From positions 19,753,351 through 19,817,350 of the forward strand of contig NC_065544.1 of the NCBI RefSeq assembly GCF_932294415.1: DNA of 64,000 bases. Direction: 5' to 3'. Of the stretch, positions 23,954 to 34,800 are shown piece by piece (within the stretch, counting starts at the first letter, position 1; each line of letters opens with the position of its first letter). The notes below the pieces were generated by a model. The model was not told the origin of the DNA. It made no database searches and saw nothing but the letters and a program-made list of their open reading frames with translations. The position numbers and the translations under genes are program-made. The DNA comes from Quercus robur. Taxonomy: Eukaryota; Streptophyta; Magnoliopsida; Fagales; Fagaceae.

Positions 23954-25067
23954 CTTCTTGCGCGCAGAGTTGAAGTTTCCAACAAGTTGATCTTCAAGCA
24001 CGCAAGACTTTTTTTTTCCCTCTTTTCTAATGGAAATATGTATCATGATGGTCGAAAAAGTTATTTATTATCATCTATAATATTATTATAACCTTGTAAT
24101 CAAAGTGTATACTTCAATAAAATTCTTATTATTATGGCTGAGCGAAGTGTACAATTCAATATAATTTTATTTTTGTTTTCTTTTGAATCATCGGATGGTA
24201 GGGATGACTTTAAAATTTGACCATTTTCTTCATCCATTAAGGATTAATTCTTCTTTTGGTTTACATAAGTGTAGTAAAAAAAAGAATAAATATGAGAACA
24301 CAATTGAAAAGTGCTGGCAGCATCTATTTTAGGCAAATCTTTGCTGATGGATGGGTATATTTTATTAGAACTCTTATTATTATTATGTTCTTGTAATCAA
24401 AGTTTACATTTCAATAGCATATCATTCATTCTTGGATCAAATCCTTTTCTTGTTTATCTTTCCTCTCATGTATCAATTTGTGACTGTAATGCAACATCAA
24501 AATTGTTCTACTAGTTCAACTTGAAGCATTAGAAAGTAAAAATTAAATCACACAATCAATTGCATTTGCTAAATAATATCGTTAAAGGATAAAAACATGT
24601 TAGTACATTCTCTTGGTTTGAATTCTACATTCTTGAAAGATTGTTGTATAAATAAATAAGGAAACTTTTATGTGTTAAAATTAGAGAATACATTCAATGT
24701 TTCACTAAAACTGAAAATTAGCCTAGGCTGACTTCAAGATATACGGCGCTTCAATTGATCATGGAATGCTTCAAAACCTTTTCTCACAAGATACATTAAA
24801 CTTTTAGCCAGCTAAAGCTAAATTTTTTTCCTATTAACAAGAATCAAACCACAACACTTTCTCTAATTTTATTACTGTAGCCCCAAGAGAGAAAGCCTCT
24901 TATACAAAATAAATTTGCTGTAACACTGCTTATTCAGGAGTTGATATGCCAAAGTTGGTTTCCAAATTGTTTTGAGGAGTCTTCTTTTACACGCACACCT
25001 CACCAAGCAAAACACAATAGTTAGCTAGATCTTATAGAGATACACGTAGCTTTAAACCAATGGACTT
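23954..25067. other. No gene seen
   Basis: AT-rich. Similar phrases TATTATTATAACCTTGTAATCAAAGT and a variant occur near 24080 and 24380, suggesting an old local duplication. Open frames at 23903-24091 and 24311-24514 lack domains. Confidence 0.45.
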
Positions 25068-25672
25068 TCATGCTTCCAAATCATCAGGATTAGCATTCAC
25101 AAAAACTGCCCTCCCAAGTATGGAATGAGATCCAATGAACGGTATCTACAAGGAAAAAAACGTTAGAGAGAAAAAATTAAGATATTCATGCCAACAATTT
25201 AGGTAAACTAACAAGTAATAACACCCATAGTGACACCAAGGAATTGTAAAAGGTAATAAAAACTTAAAAGCAACTTAAAATAAATAAAATTAATTCCATT
25301 TTATTGTGAAGACTTGTTATACAGAGTCTGATACTAACTGCCCTCCCAATTTATTGTGTGACATATCTAATTTGTGCCTCAAATTAAAATGCAATAAAAA
25401 GAAGAGAAAAGATAAATTTAGTATAGATTTGGCAGCCAAAGCATGATACTATAAGTCTATAATTGACATAAATGGATTACTTGGTTGTCCTTAATAGAAA
25501 AATCAGCTACTCCATAAGTGTGAATCGAAGATATACATGACACCGCAATTAATTTCCCGTATAATAGCAAATGAAATCACATTCTGCTATAACGTTACCT
25601 AAATCACCAGCGCGATTCAGTTTATCATTAGAGCTCCATGATCCTTCTTTAGTGGATTGAAAAGGGGCCTAA
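25068..25672 (-). pseudogene. Cu/Zn superoxide dismutase pseudogene fragment
   Basis: Minus strand, three recognisable exon pieces. At about 25672-25590, after an AG acceptor, the translation follows the family motif F-N-P-L-K-K-D-H-G-A and then N-R-A-G-D-L-G-N. At 25525-25481 it reads GVADFSIKDNQ, ending at a GT donor. At 25145-25068, after CTTGTAG, it reads IPFIGSHSILGRAVFVNANP then D-D-L-E-A and stops (TGA 25070-25068). The order and splice phase are those of plant CSD genes; the S-I-L-G-R-A-V wording is closest to the peroxisomal CSD3 type. It is broken: one base is missing before F-N-P, stops lie between the first two pieces, the metal-ligand His of H-A-G-D is Arg, and the C-terminal G-H-E-L-S / G-I-I-G region and the 5' exons were not found. 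Confidence 0.65.
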
Positions 25673-27466
25673 CATAAAAATTCTTTAAGTCATCAATAAC
25701 ATTCTCCAAAGCTACTATACATTACTAAGCAATACATGTTTTCAAAGCACCCAACTATAGGTATTTCATGTCTTGCATCTTGACTATATGTGTACATTCC
25801 ATCTGAAACTTGCAATTTTCAATCTACCCTACAGATATAATTATAGTTAAGTTATACATAAAATATAAAACACTTTCTCAATGATATCATTTAACATCAT
25901 TGCAGATTTATGAAAGATATCATTAATTTTTTTCAACCAATCAAATAATAACAATAAGAATAAGAAAAAGAAGAATATCTCCCTGTTTGGAGCATCTTAA
26001 AAATCAAATTATTATTGGAAATCCATCAACAACAAATAGAATGCATCTTGAAGTTAAGCACTAGCAGCTAAGGATTCTTTGAAAATTTATTTAAATACAA
26101 AACAAGAAAAAGGAAAGGGAGAGAGTTAAAACCATTGCACTATTCATAAGCTCAAGTGTGCAACCTCAGGTGGAAAATCTGCTCTTGATTGTGTGAAAAA
26201 AAAAAGTCTACAATCCCTATTGTAGGGATGTGAGAATACCACATGAGAGAACAATTAATACCTGAATAATTACAACCAAGAGAAAATTATTGTGAAATAA
26301 ATCATATTTTGTTATCATTTCTAGCAAATTTTTGGCTATTCCAATGCTATTAGTTTACTACCAACCAAGAGCACTAAAAGTTTTCAATGTTTGTTCCCAT
26401 CTAAAAGCATGAAGGACTAAAGTAAAGACTCACCTATTAGATATTTGCTAAAACAATTTAGGGCAGCCAACAGACCACTTAATGCAGTTAACAAATAAAT
26501 GGTTTTTCATTTTTGTGCTATTTTGAATACAAAATCATAGCTTTTATGAGAATAATTTGTCTACTGTTTGCCTGAGATAAGTTCTAAACAATAATACACT
26601 AACTTGAAAATCCAATTTCCAGGCACATAACATCACATTTTTTTTTTTTGGGTAAGTACATAACATCACATTAACATAAAATTCCAAAAAAAAGAAGGCA
26701 GAATACAAAGAGATAAACTAAAAACTCTATGAAGCATTTCAACAAACACCTTCAGTGCCTACCCAAAAACTAGCTTTAAAAATGCCAATAATAACAGTTA
26801 TTGCTAATATCAGAAATACAACAGCTTGTCTAATTTAGCTCATGTAAAGAAGCTCTTGCACGCTACAGGCTAAAAACATTCGAGAACTAGAAGCATAGGA
26901 TTTGACCACTATAGTCTATAACATCGAACTTGTAAAATAGATATTTTAGCTATCTCCCCTGTAGAACTGATTATCCATTTCTTTGATTCTGCTCTCCTCT
27001 TACCCAATGATGTGTCTATTTATATAAGTAATTTTTACTTCGATTCGATGTATACAAAAGAGAGAACTCACCACCTTGCGATTGCGAAGTTCGATGTAGG
27101 AAGCGGCCTAGGAATTGCAGATAAATTTGGTCGACACCGGCGGCGACTGTACCAGCGGGGATTTTAGGGATTTCTCGATAAGAAAAAGACCAGTGTCGTC
27201 GGAACCGCCGATCTGGCCAGTGGCTGCGTCGCTTCACACTTGGAGACAGAGAAAGAGGAAAAGTGTGAGTGTTTGGGGGTTTGGTTTCAAATGGTAAGTT
27301 TTAGTTTTTTCTTTGCTTTTGCTGATGGGTATGAGTTGGGGCTGCTGTGACAATGGGTTGAAGAAGAGGAAGTGATCAAGGAGGAGGGCAACTGCACAGG
27401 AGATAGAGAGAGAGAAAATTTTGATTTATGAAATTATGAACTCAGACCCATCAGGTAAGTAGAAAC
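25673..27466. other. Upstream of SOD fragment; unassigned 73-codon frame
   Basis: No earlier SOD exon was recognised. A minus-strand frame (about 27300-27016; RRFRRHWSFSYREIPKIPAG near the start) is basic and is followed by a possible GT donor near 27072. It could be the first exon or UTR of a gene, but I do not recognise it. A tail-only retroposon sits at 26638-26657. Confidence 0.3.
26638..26657 (-). mobile_element. Tail-only retroposon with 13-bp target duplication
   Basis: A 20-bp insert consisting of a T run plus GGGTAAGT (minus strand: ACTTACCC then poly(A)) is flanked by perfect 13-bp repeats ACATAACATCACA (26625-26637 and 26658-26670). Confidence 0.85.
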
Positions 27467-28159
27467 TAGAGGTGTCCAACTCAACCGGTGGCCCGACCCA
27501 CCCGGTAAATTCGACTGGACTCGGACCGACCGCCGGCCGACCCGACTACTCCGGCGGTTGGTGGCGGGTTATCTTCTCCAGAATCCGATCTAGGCAGTTC
27601 GGTCTCAGATTTTCTCCCCAAAACCAGAAGAAACCCGAACCAACCAAGCTCTATAGCATTTGCCAGCGAGATTTTTTAGATCCGGAGAGATTTCAGCTAG
27701 AGCCATGAAATCTCCACCGGGTTTGGTGAGATCTCGTCGTTTACGCTCAGATCCAACTACAATCTAATGGATTTTTCTCAAATAAGGCTCAGATTCGTTG
27801 AAAATATGATGGGTTTTGCTTAAATCCGGCAAAACTCCGATGGTATTTGCTCAAATCCGGCAACGATTTGGTGTATTTTTGCTCAGATCTTATGAGTTTT
27901 TCAAAAATCAGGTGACGATTTGATGTTTTTTTGCATCCAGCGAAGATCCGGTGAAAAATACAGTCACCATCAAAATGGAATCTTTGGCAGCATCATCGTT
28001 GGCTTCGACCGATCTGACCACCGATCAAACAACTCCGATCTGACCTAACCTGTTGGTGTTTGCGGTCTGCAGCGGGTTTTCTTGTCGGAAACTCGATGTC
28101 ATCGGGTCGGTTCCGGGATGGGCACAAACCCGACCCGGACCGACCCGTGGACACCCCTA
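27467..28159. mobile_element. Non-autonomous hAT element, 693 bp
   Basis: Ends TAGAGGTGTCC (27467) and GGACACCCCTA (28159) are inverted repeats matching YARNG. They are flanked by a perfect 8-bp target duplication GTAGAAAC (27459-27466, 28160-28167). The subterminal parts are rich in CCGACCC/CGGGTCGG motifs. Open frames inside lack transposase motifs. The perfect duplication suggests a relatively recent insertion. Confidence 0.9.
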
Positions 28160-28449
28160 GTAGAAACAGTGGGCGGGCTTTGAAAATTTTTTAGGGTGAA
28201 ACAATCTTTTTCTTATTTGGTGAGGTGTCAAAGTTTTGAGTCATTAGATTAAATGAAGGGTTGAGATTTGTGCTATTGCACGGGATCTCATTCCGGAGAA
28301 ACTTACCCACCCACGTGAAAGTGAAATTAAATTTGTAGATGGAGTAGTAGTTTCGATCGGGTTGGTTGCTAAGGTTTTCAAACTTTTAAACCGTCACTCG
28401 AAACAAAACTTCGGTTTTTGTAATATTTAGACCTTATCCGACTAACTTA

Positions 28450-28738
28450 GGATTCGTTTAAATACAACTTATTTTGCTGAAAACTGAAAACACTGTAGCA
28501 AAATAATTTTTAAATATGTAAATAGTACCGTGAGACCCATTTTTAATATTTTTTTCTGAATAAAGTGGTTGTGGGTCTCGTGAACAATGCATAAACAGTG
28601 CATGAATAGTGATGAACAGTGACTTTGTCCCCTAAAGCTAAAACGCGTGCAGGAAAAAAAAAAAGAAAAGAAAAGAAAGAGAAGGAAACAGGAAATGACT
28701 AAACGCAGACGCAGAATAAGTTGAATCCAAACACTACC
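28450..28738. mobile_element. Tourist-like MITE, copy D
   Basis: Ends GGATTCGTTTAAAT / ATCCAAACACTACC, flanked by TTA (28447-28449, 28739-28741; duplication possibly extends to TTAGG). Internal motifs ACTGTAGCAAAATAA, ATGAACAGTGA and AACGCGTGCAGG belong to the same family as copies at 9541, 20896 and 29020. It appears to have inserted into an older hAT-like repeat whose right end is at 28833. Confidence 0.8.
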
Positions 28739-28792
28739 TTAGGTATCTAGAACCGACCGTTGGGTTTTGAGTCGGGCGGGTTCAATTGGTTT

Positions 28793-28879
28793 GGTTAGGT
28801 CATCCATTCGATTGGACAGCCCTAGAGGAAACTATAGGTTAGGTCATCCAACCGATTGGACAGCCCTAGAGGAAACTAT
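28793..28879. repeat. 44-bp tandem duplication of a hAT-like end
   Basis: Two adjacent copies of GGTTAGGTCATCC(A)... ending GATTGGACAGCCCTAGAGG and AAACTAT. The GGACAGCCCTA ending is a hAT-type terminus. An A-tail insert (28902-28926) flanked by AGACTCG(T/G)GTG repeats (28891-28901, 28927-28937) lies just downstream. Confidence 0.7.
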
Positions 28880-29019
28880 GCTGCTTAAATAGACTCGTGT
28901 GATTCAAAAAAAAAAAAAAAAAAAAAAGACTCGGGTGGGTTGGGGATTGAGAATTAGAGTGAGTCATTAACAATAGTTATTATTTATTATTATTATTAAA
29001 AAAAAATTTAGCAGATTTA

Positions 29020-29050
29020 GCTCTGTTTGGATTGGCGTTTGCATTTTTTG

Positions 29051-29083
<33 letters not shown>

Positions 29084-29220
29084 AGCGCCTCTTGCATTAT
29101 TCATGGGACATGAATAGTGTGAACAGGCAAATGAACAGTATTTTTGTGTGAACAGTAACTGAAAATTATTTTTTTATTGTTTTCAGTTTTCATCAAAATA
29201 AGCGGTATCCAAACGCACAC
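29020..29220. mobile_element. Tourist-like MITE, copy C
   Basis: Ends GCTCTGTTTGGATTGG / ATCCAAACGCACAC with TTA duplications (29017-29019, 29221-29223). Contains a long T run, ATGAACAGTA, GTGTGAACAGTAACTG and TCATCAAAATAAGCGG. Shortest of the four clear family members. Confidence 0.85.
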
Positions 29221-29374
29221 TTAATTAATTCTTGCCAAGCTGGCTTTGTCCTAAGAAAAAGACATACTAGCAGTGATAAACTGATAATAATAACATTATT
29301 GTAGTGCACCATATTTTTCAGTAAAAAAAAAAAAAAAAAACCAATCTCCTAGTGCAATCAATTATAAGATCATT

Positions 29375-29394
29375 CTTACCCAAAAAAAAAAAAT
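29375..29394 (+). mobile_element. Tail-only retroposon with 13-bp target duplication
   Basis: The 20-bp insert CTTACCC plus an A run is flanked by TTATAAGATCATT at 29362-29374 and 29395-29407. The CTTACCC-poly(A) end is the same as in the insert at 26638. Confidence 0.85.
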
Positions 29395-29576
29395 TTATAA
29401 GATCATTGTTTAAGATGTATCATCAATGAGCTCGATGTTTTTGTTTTTGTATTTTAGAAAATAACTTTGAAATACATTTTTTCAAAAAATAATTTCAATA
29501 GATATCAAATTGGTTGGTAATTCAATTATAAATAACCCATTTAAAGGCAATTCAACATGTAAATATCAATATGATG

Positions 29577-29720
29577 GAGGATGGGAAATGGTCAAAAGAT
29601 TAAGATTTGGACTGATAAATGGCTTACTAAATCCTACCCTATTGACCTTTAAGGTCACTTCTCCTTTAAATTTGTTGGAGGAACATGCACGTGTATGTGA
29701 GCTGAACAATTGTGACCATG
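29577..29720 (+). pseudogene. LINE (non-LTR retrotransposon) fragment
   Basis: One frame reads GNGQKIKIWTDKWL and, after a frameshift, another reads TFKVTSPLNLLEEHARVCEL. This matches the region after the reverse transcriptase in plant L1-type ORF2 (G-N-G-x-x-I-x-I-W-x-D-x-W-L ... F-K-V-x-S-P ... V-x-E-L-I), just before the zf-RVT domain. Only this scrap remains, with frameshift and stop. Confidence 0.65.
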
Positions 29721-29868
29721 GGGAGTCGAGGGTTCAGGAGGTCAAGTCTATATTTTTTTTCACATGAGGCTGAAACTATTCTGGATATCCCTATTAGTTC
29801 AGCTCTTCTGAAGGATTCTATGATTTGAAATGCTACACCTAATATTAAGTTCTTAGTAAGGAGTGCAT

Positions 29869-29889
29869 TTTTTTTTTTTTTTGGTAAAC
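29869..29889 (-). mobile_element. Tail-only retroposon with 11-bp target duplication
   Basis: A T run followed by GGTAAAC (minus: GTTTACC-poly(A)) between perfect repeats AAGGAGTGCAT (29858-29868, 29890-29900). It lies in a short local duplication: TTCTTAGTAA(A)G(G)GAGTGCATATTTATACTC recurs near 29940. Confidence 0.85.
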
Positions 29890-29900
29890 AAGGAGTGCAT

Positions 29901-31876
29901 ATTTATACTCTTATTTTATTCCAATTTAGGCCTATTAGGTTCTTAGTAAAGGGTGCATATTTATACTCTTATTTTATAAGTGATCGGTAGGATTATAAAA
30001 ATAAGGCTTATTCCAATTTAGGCCCTTTTGAAGGTTAAGAATGCAGGGTTAATTGTTTAATTTATACTCTTAATATATAGGTGATCAAGGCAATGGAAGG
30101 GTTGCTATGAATTTTAGGTGAAGAATGCAGATGTTAGAATCCATACCCCTGCGCTACAAATCAAAGTTTTTTTTTTCTTTCTTCTTCTTCTAGTGCACAG
30201 ATATTTAGAGTAGCTAAATTAATTTGATTTTCTTCTGTCATGGACAAACTAACATACGCTATGAGATGGTAAATTCATGATAAGTGATGATAGACCACTA
30301 ACAGATCTTGTATACAAAAAATGAGTTCTACTATATCAAAATCAGTGACCATTGCCACCATCAATGTTAGATCTTTTACTGCAAGTCTGTGGCATCCAAT
30401 AAAAGACCCAATTTTTTACATGGACCATGTCAACAAGTGCTCGTAGGACAATCGTTAAGGAGAATAAAACAGTTCCTACTACATTGGGAAGAAAGTGGCT
30501 TTGACTGCTTAGAAAAAGTGGTTTGACTGTATTGAGAATTCTACCTTGACAATTGCCGTTAGGAAACTTAATAACAGGACCCTTTTTACATCCGCCCAAA
30601 AATTTCAAAGATCAAAGTGTTTTTGAAATTTTAGGAGAGAGACATTAGGTTTCTACGTACTTTTAAATGACTAGAAGGCAACCATAAGATTAACTCATCA
30701 GTAGTTTCCACCCTACTTTCTATTTGCATTGATCCATCATGATTTCAGTCTGACTTGTGAAGCTAACCAACTCCCTCATTTCCTACAACCATATTATTAA
30801 TCAAAAAAATTATGTGGAGCATATTATTAAGAAATTTATGTGCTTAAATCTTGGCGATTAACAATAGCATTGCATATTTTTAATCCTCTTTTCTCCTATT
30901 TAGCTTTCTTTTTTTAAAATTTTAATTTCTTTTCATGAAAACACTAAACCACAATGTTTTGTGCTCTTAACAGTAACACTAACGGAGATAGAAAGGAGAG
31001 GACCAAAACGAAAAGTTTTGAAAGTGTAAAGGTGACATTTTGGAGGAAGCACAACCAAAATTATTTTAGATTTCATTTTTGAATTTTAAACTAGATTTCC
31101 TTTTGAAGAAACCCTTAAAATCACCTATATCAAGGAAATAAAATGTAAATTCTAAAATTACGAAAACTACATGAAAATATCAAAAGTAACAAATGAAAAA
31201 ATAGACCCCTGTTCTACATTAGATTTTGTCCAGTTCTTTCCATTCCATACCAACCCATCCTGTCTGCATCAACATTCCTCAAATTTATAACACAGGAACC
31301 AAATTAACAACAATCTAAAACTTGGTAGGCCTATTCTTGCATTTTCAAGGCATACAGCCTGATCATTACCCTATAGATTGGAACTCATAAAACTAGGGGA
31401 AAATTTTGAAAATAAAAATAAAAAGTTTTAAAGTTGCATCAAAAGTGAAAGAATCACATACAATTTTTGGGTCATCAAAGTTACAAATGTGACTAGTCAT
31501 CACAGAATAAAACAACCTAATCTGCAGCCATTTACTCCCTTATGTATAACTTCATTTTCACTCATAATTGAGTTCCTAAGTCAAATATTACTGATATATT
31601 ATTATCCAATAGTGAAATCTATAATCTAAGAATCATATGAAAGGGAATACAATTAAATCAGCATTGACATTAACTTTGAAGGTGAATTAACCCGTAGCAT
31701 AATAAGAAGCAAACTAAAGATATTTCATATATAGTAAGCTTATAAAAAATTCTTGTAATGACTACCGGATCATTCTTCTTTCAGAATTATATAATGGAGA
31801 AGCGTCAACAGTAAACTAACAAATGAATAATGTCATCTCACACATCTGATGCATTCAGCAGTATTTTGGATCAGGT
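29901..31876. other. Intergenic, 3' side of ARC5
   Basis: No recognised gene. A minus-strand open frame of 88 codons (30608-30342) is unassigned and has no domain I know. The last few hundred bases (31700-31876) would include the ARC5 3' UTR; no single strong poly(A) signal can be chosen. Confidence 0.45.
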
Positions 31877-34800
31877 TCACTTCGTTGAATCCACGGATGG
31901 CTTTGTCATGACTTCGTGTGAACTAATCTGCTCGTGTATTTGTCTGAATTTCTCTTTAAGCCTCTTAATCTGAGAAAGCACTAGCACATTGGTCAAACAA
32001 ACGAGAGGAAAAGGGCAAATGCCAAGATTGACAGTCAAGGAAAAAGATAAGGAAAGATAATTGCAATACCCTTTTCAGCTCAATCTCTGTATCTCGCTTC
32101 TGCAGGCCTAACGAGTGTTGTAAGTTAGTGATGTCGAAAATATTATCCAAGTCGTCTTCAAAAGCAGATTCCAAGTCCTCTCGGAGGAGTGCAGGCAACT
32201 TGTCAACAACCGGCATTAAAAGGAAGCAGTTGAACTGCAAAAGATACACAAATAAGAAATAATGGGAAAAGAAAAATGAGGCCTAGAAAAGAATGCATCA
32301 AAATATTTTAAAGAAAATCATATCTTTTCCCCTCTCTGTGTTGTACATTTAGTTTCACCAGCAAGTTGTGATAAATCAACAAATACTTTAGCTAGTAAAC
32401 AGCATAGTAGGGGAAAAAAACTAACTACATAAGGACAGAAGCATGACATGTAATAAAATGCAGAAAATAAAAGCAAGCAAAACTGACAAAATAAAATAAA
32501 ATGTTAGCATTCAGAAACAGGCTTGAAATGTCCATCATCCAATTAGCACCGTTTCCCTTATCACTCAGTTGTTATTATTTCCATTGAATTAATCTAGCAA
32601 TGACCAGAAATCAGGATATATATAACCAACCTTTAACTCTGCAGATGCCAAGAAATATTCTCTTATGCCATGAAATATCTGTTGTACCAAAGCATAAACA
32701 ATCCTTTCAGATGATGGAGCAAGCCTCCGATTCCAAAGCGTACTATCTAGAAGATCAGCCAACTTTGTTTCTGATGTCTGGATAGAAGAGCTTGAGTCAG
32801 TACCCAAGGCCAGATGACTGAGCTTTACATCTGCCCTTGGTTTAGAGTCCTGCTTCTCATAGGCAACGGATCCCAATGATGAATCAGGGGAGAGACCAGC
32901 AAACAAAGGATTACCACCTGTGTTGGACTGTTCTGTTCCTCCAAATGAGTCTAAAAATTGACGTAACCCAGCCCGATTCTAAAAATTGACATCAACAGTG
33001 ACATGATTAGTAGAGAAAATTAATTGCAGAAACTAGCTACATTTTACATGTTCTTAACTTTTAATATAACTATTGAGAGTCACATCGCAACAAATAAATC
33101 ATGTTTTATTCTGTTTTCTTTACCAATCAAAAGCACAAACATATCCTCTCCATATGCACTATACAAAAGACTACATTATATACTCGTGTGAGATGTTATA
33201 CTCTTTCTTTAGCATATGAAGGCATGTGCAGACATGCAACGGCAATACTCTTTTCTTTAGCATTTGAAGGCACAAATATATCCTTTCCATGTGCACTATA
33301 CAAAAACCTTAAATTACACAAACACATACATATACATAAACATATAAACTTTTTAAAAAAATCAAAATCAAAATATATAATATAAAATAAACAAGCAAAC
33401 AAAATTACTACATCACTGAAGTGACTAAAAAGAAAAAAGTTACTCATGCTTATGTAAAATCCAAGAAATGGTTATATACTTAGCATAGGCTAATATCAAA
33501 AGGAAAGCAAAACCATTTGAAATGCAGCACAGCACAAGAGGGGTTGGATTGGCTATTTTCTTGGGCATTTGAATGCCTCATAAATAAACTATATTAACCT
33601 TATTGTGGAGGGACCAAGTGACGTAACGGGTGGTGCTTATTAAATCCTCCATACATCTGTAGCAAAACATTTTGAACAATGAGAGAAGATATCAGGGGCA
33701 AACACAACAGACGATTTTTAATAAGCATCATGCACACGCAATATCCTAAAACATCTTATGAACACCTGAGCATATAGGAAACGTGGAAAAGACAGAACCT
33801 AGGATATTCTTTGATAAAACAAAAAACTTTCAGGTTCTTCACAATCGCTATAATCGATGTACACCACCATCAATAGAATTAAAAATATGCATGAGTACAA
33901 AAAACAAATAACATCCTTGTGGATAGGGGTAATTTTAAGTTACCTCCTTAGCTATTTAGAAACTGTCACTAAACCTCCATATAGTTTGGGTTAAAATGAT
34001 CACATTTTTTTCCCGATTGATAGATCCCTCATCACGACATGTCACATGATGGAATCTAATCCTTAGAATGGGCGGGAAAATAGCTATTATACTTTCAAAT
34101 CCAACATCAGTAGTTATTTTTCTAGAGTTGGCCAAATGGGGTGGGTGGACCACTCTAATTTTGAGATAACCAAATGGGCTGAGTTCCAAGAGTTGTCTTA
34201 GGAGTGGACAGTATGTTTTTTCACAACATATATGACGCTGATCTCTAACACTCCATAATGATTTTCAATGCAAAAAACAACATTTTTTCAGTGTATGTCC
34301 AAAAACAAAAACTTTAGAAAACACTGCAAGAAATGGATGCAATGCCTTACATTTTACGTTAATATTGCCAAAGACATAAGTTTTTGCACAATAAGAAATA
34401 GAGAAATTGACACGAAATTAATTCCTGGTAGTGAATACTTGGAGAATGGATAAAAAGGAAAATTTTCTCACTCTCAAAATTTCACTGTTGTCTATAAGTT
34501 CATTAGCTGTAAAGGATTTTATAAATGCAGACATCTACTTTGATGTTTTAAAGCAGATATTATTTATCAAGACAAGGGCCATTGTGACCTTCTAACTATG
34601 AGAATAATGTATTGGCATGTTACATATATATAAAAATTCAAGACTAATCAAAATAATATAATTGTAAAAGAGGCAACCAGTTACTTTTCATGGCAAGCTC
34701 TTTCAGTGGATTCAGCAAAGTTGTTAAAGGCAGTAGCAACACGTCTGAGAAACACTTCATGGCCACTTAAATACTCGCCATCTTTCTGTTGAAACCAAAG

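Noticed and set aside
27016-27300. Basic 73-codon minus-strand ORF as a gene
   Set aside because: No domain recognised and no convincing partner exon; kept only as an unassigned note.
30342-30608. 88-codon minus-strand ORF
   Set aside because: No recognisable motif, no partner exons and not supported by context.
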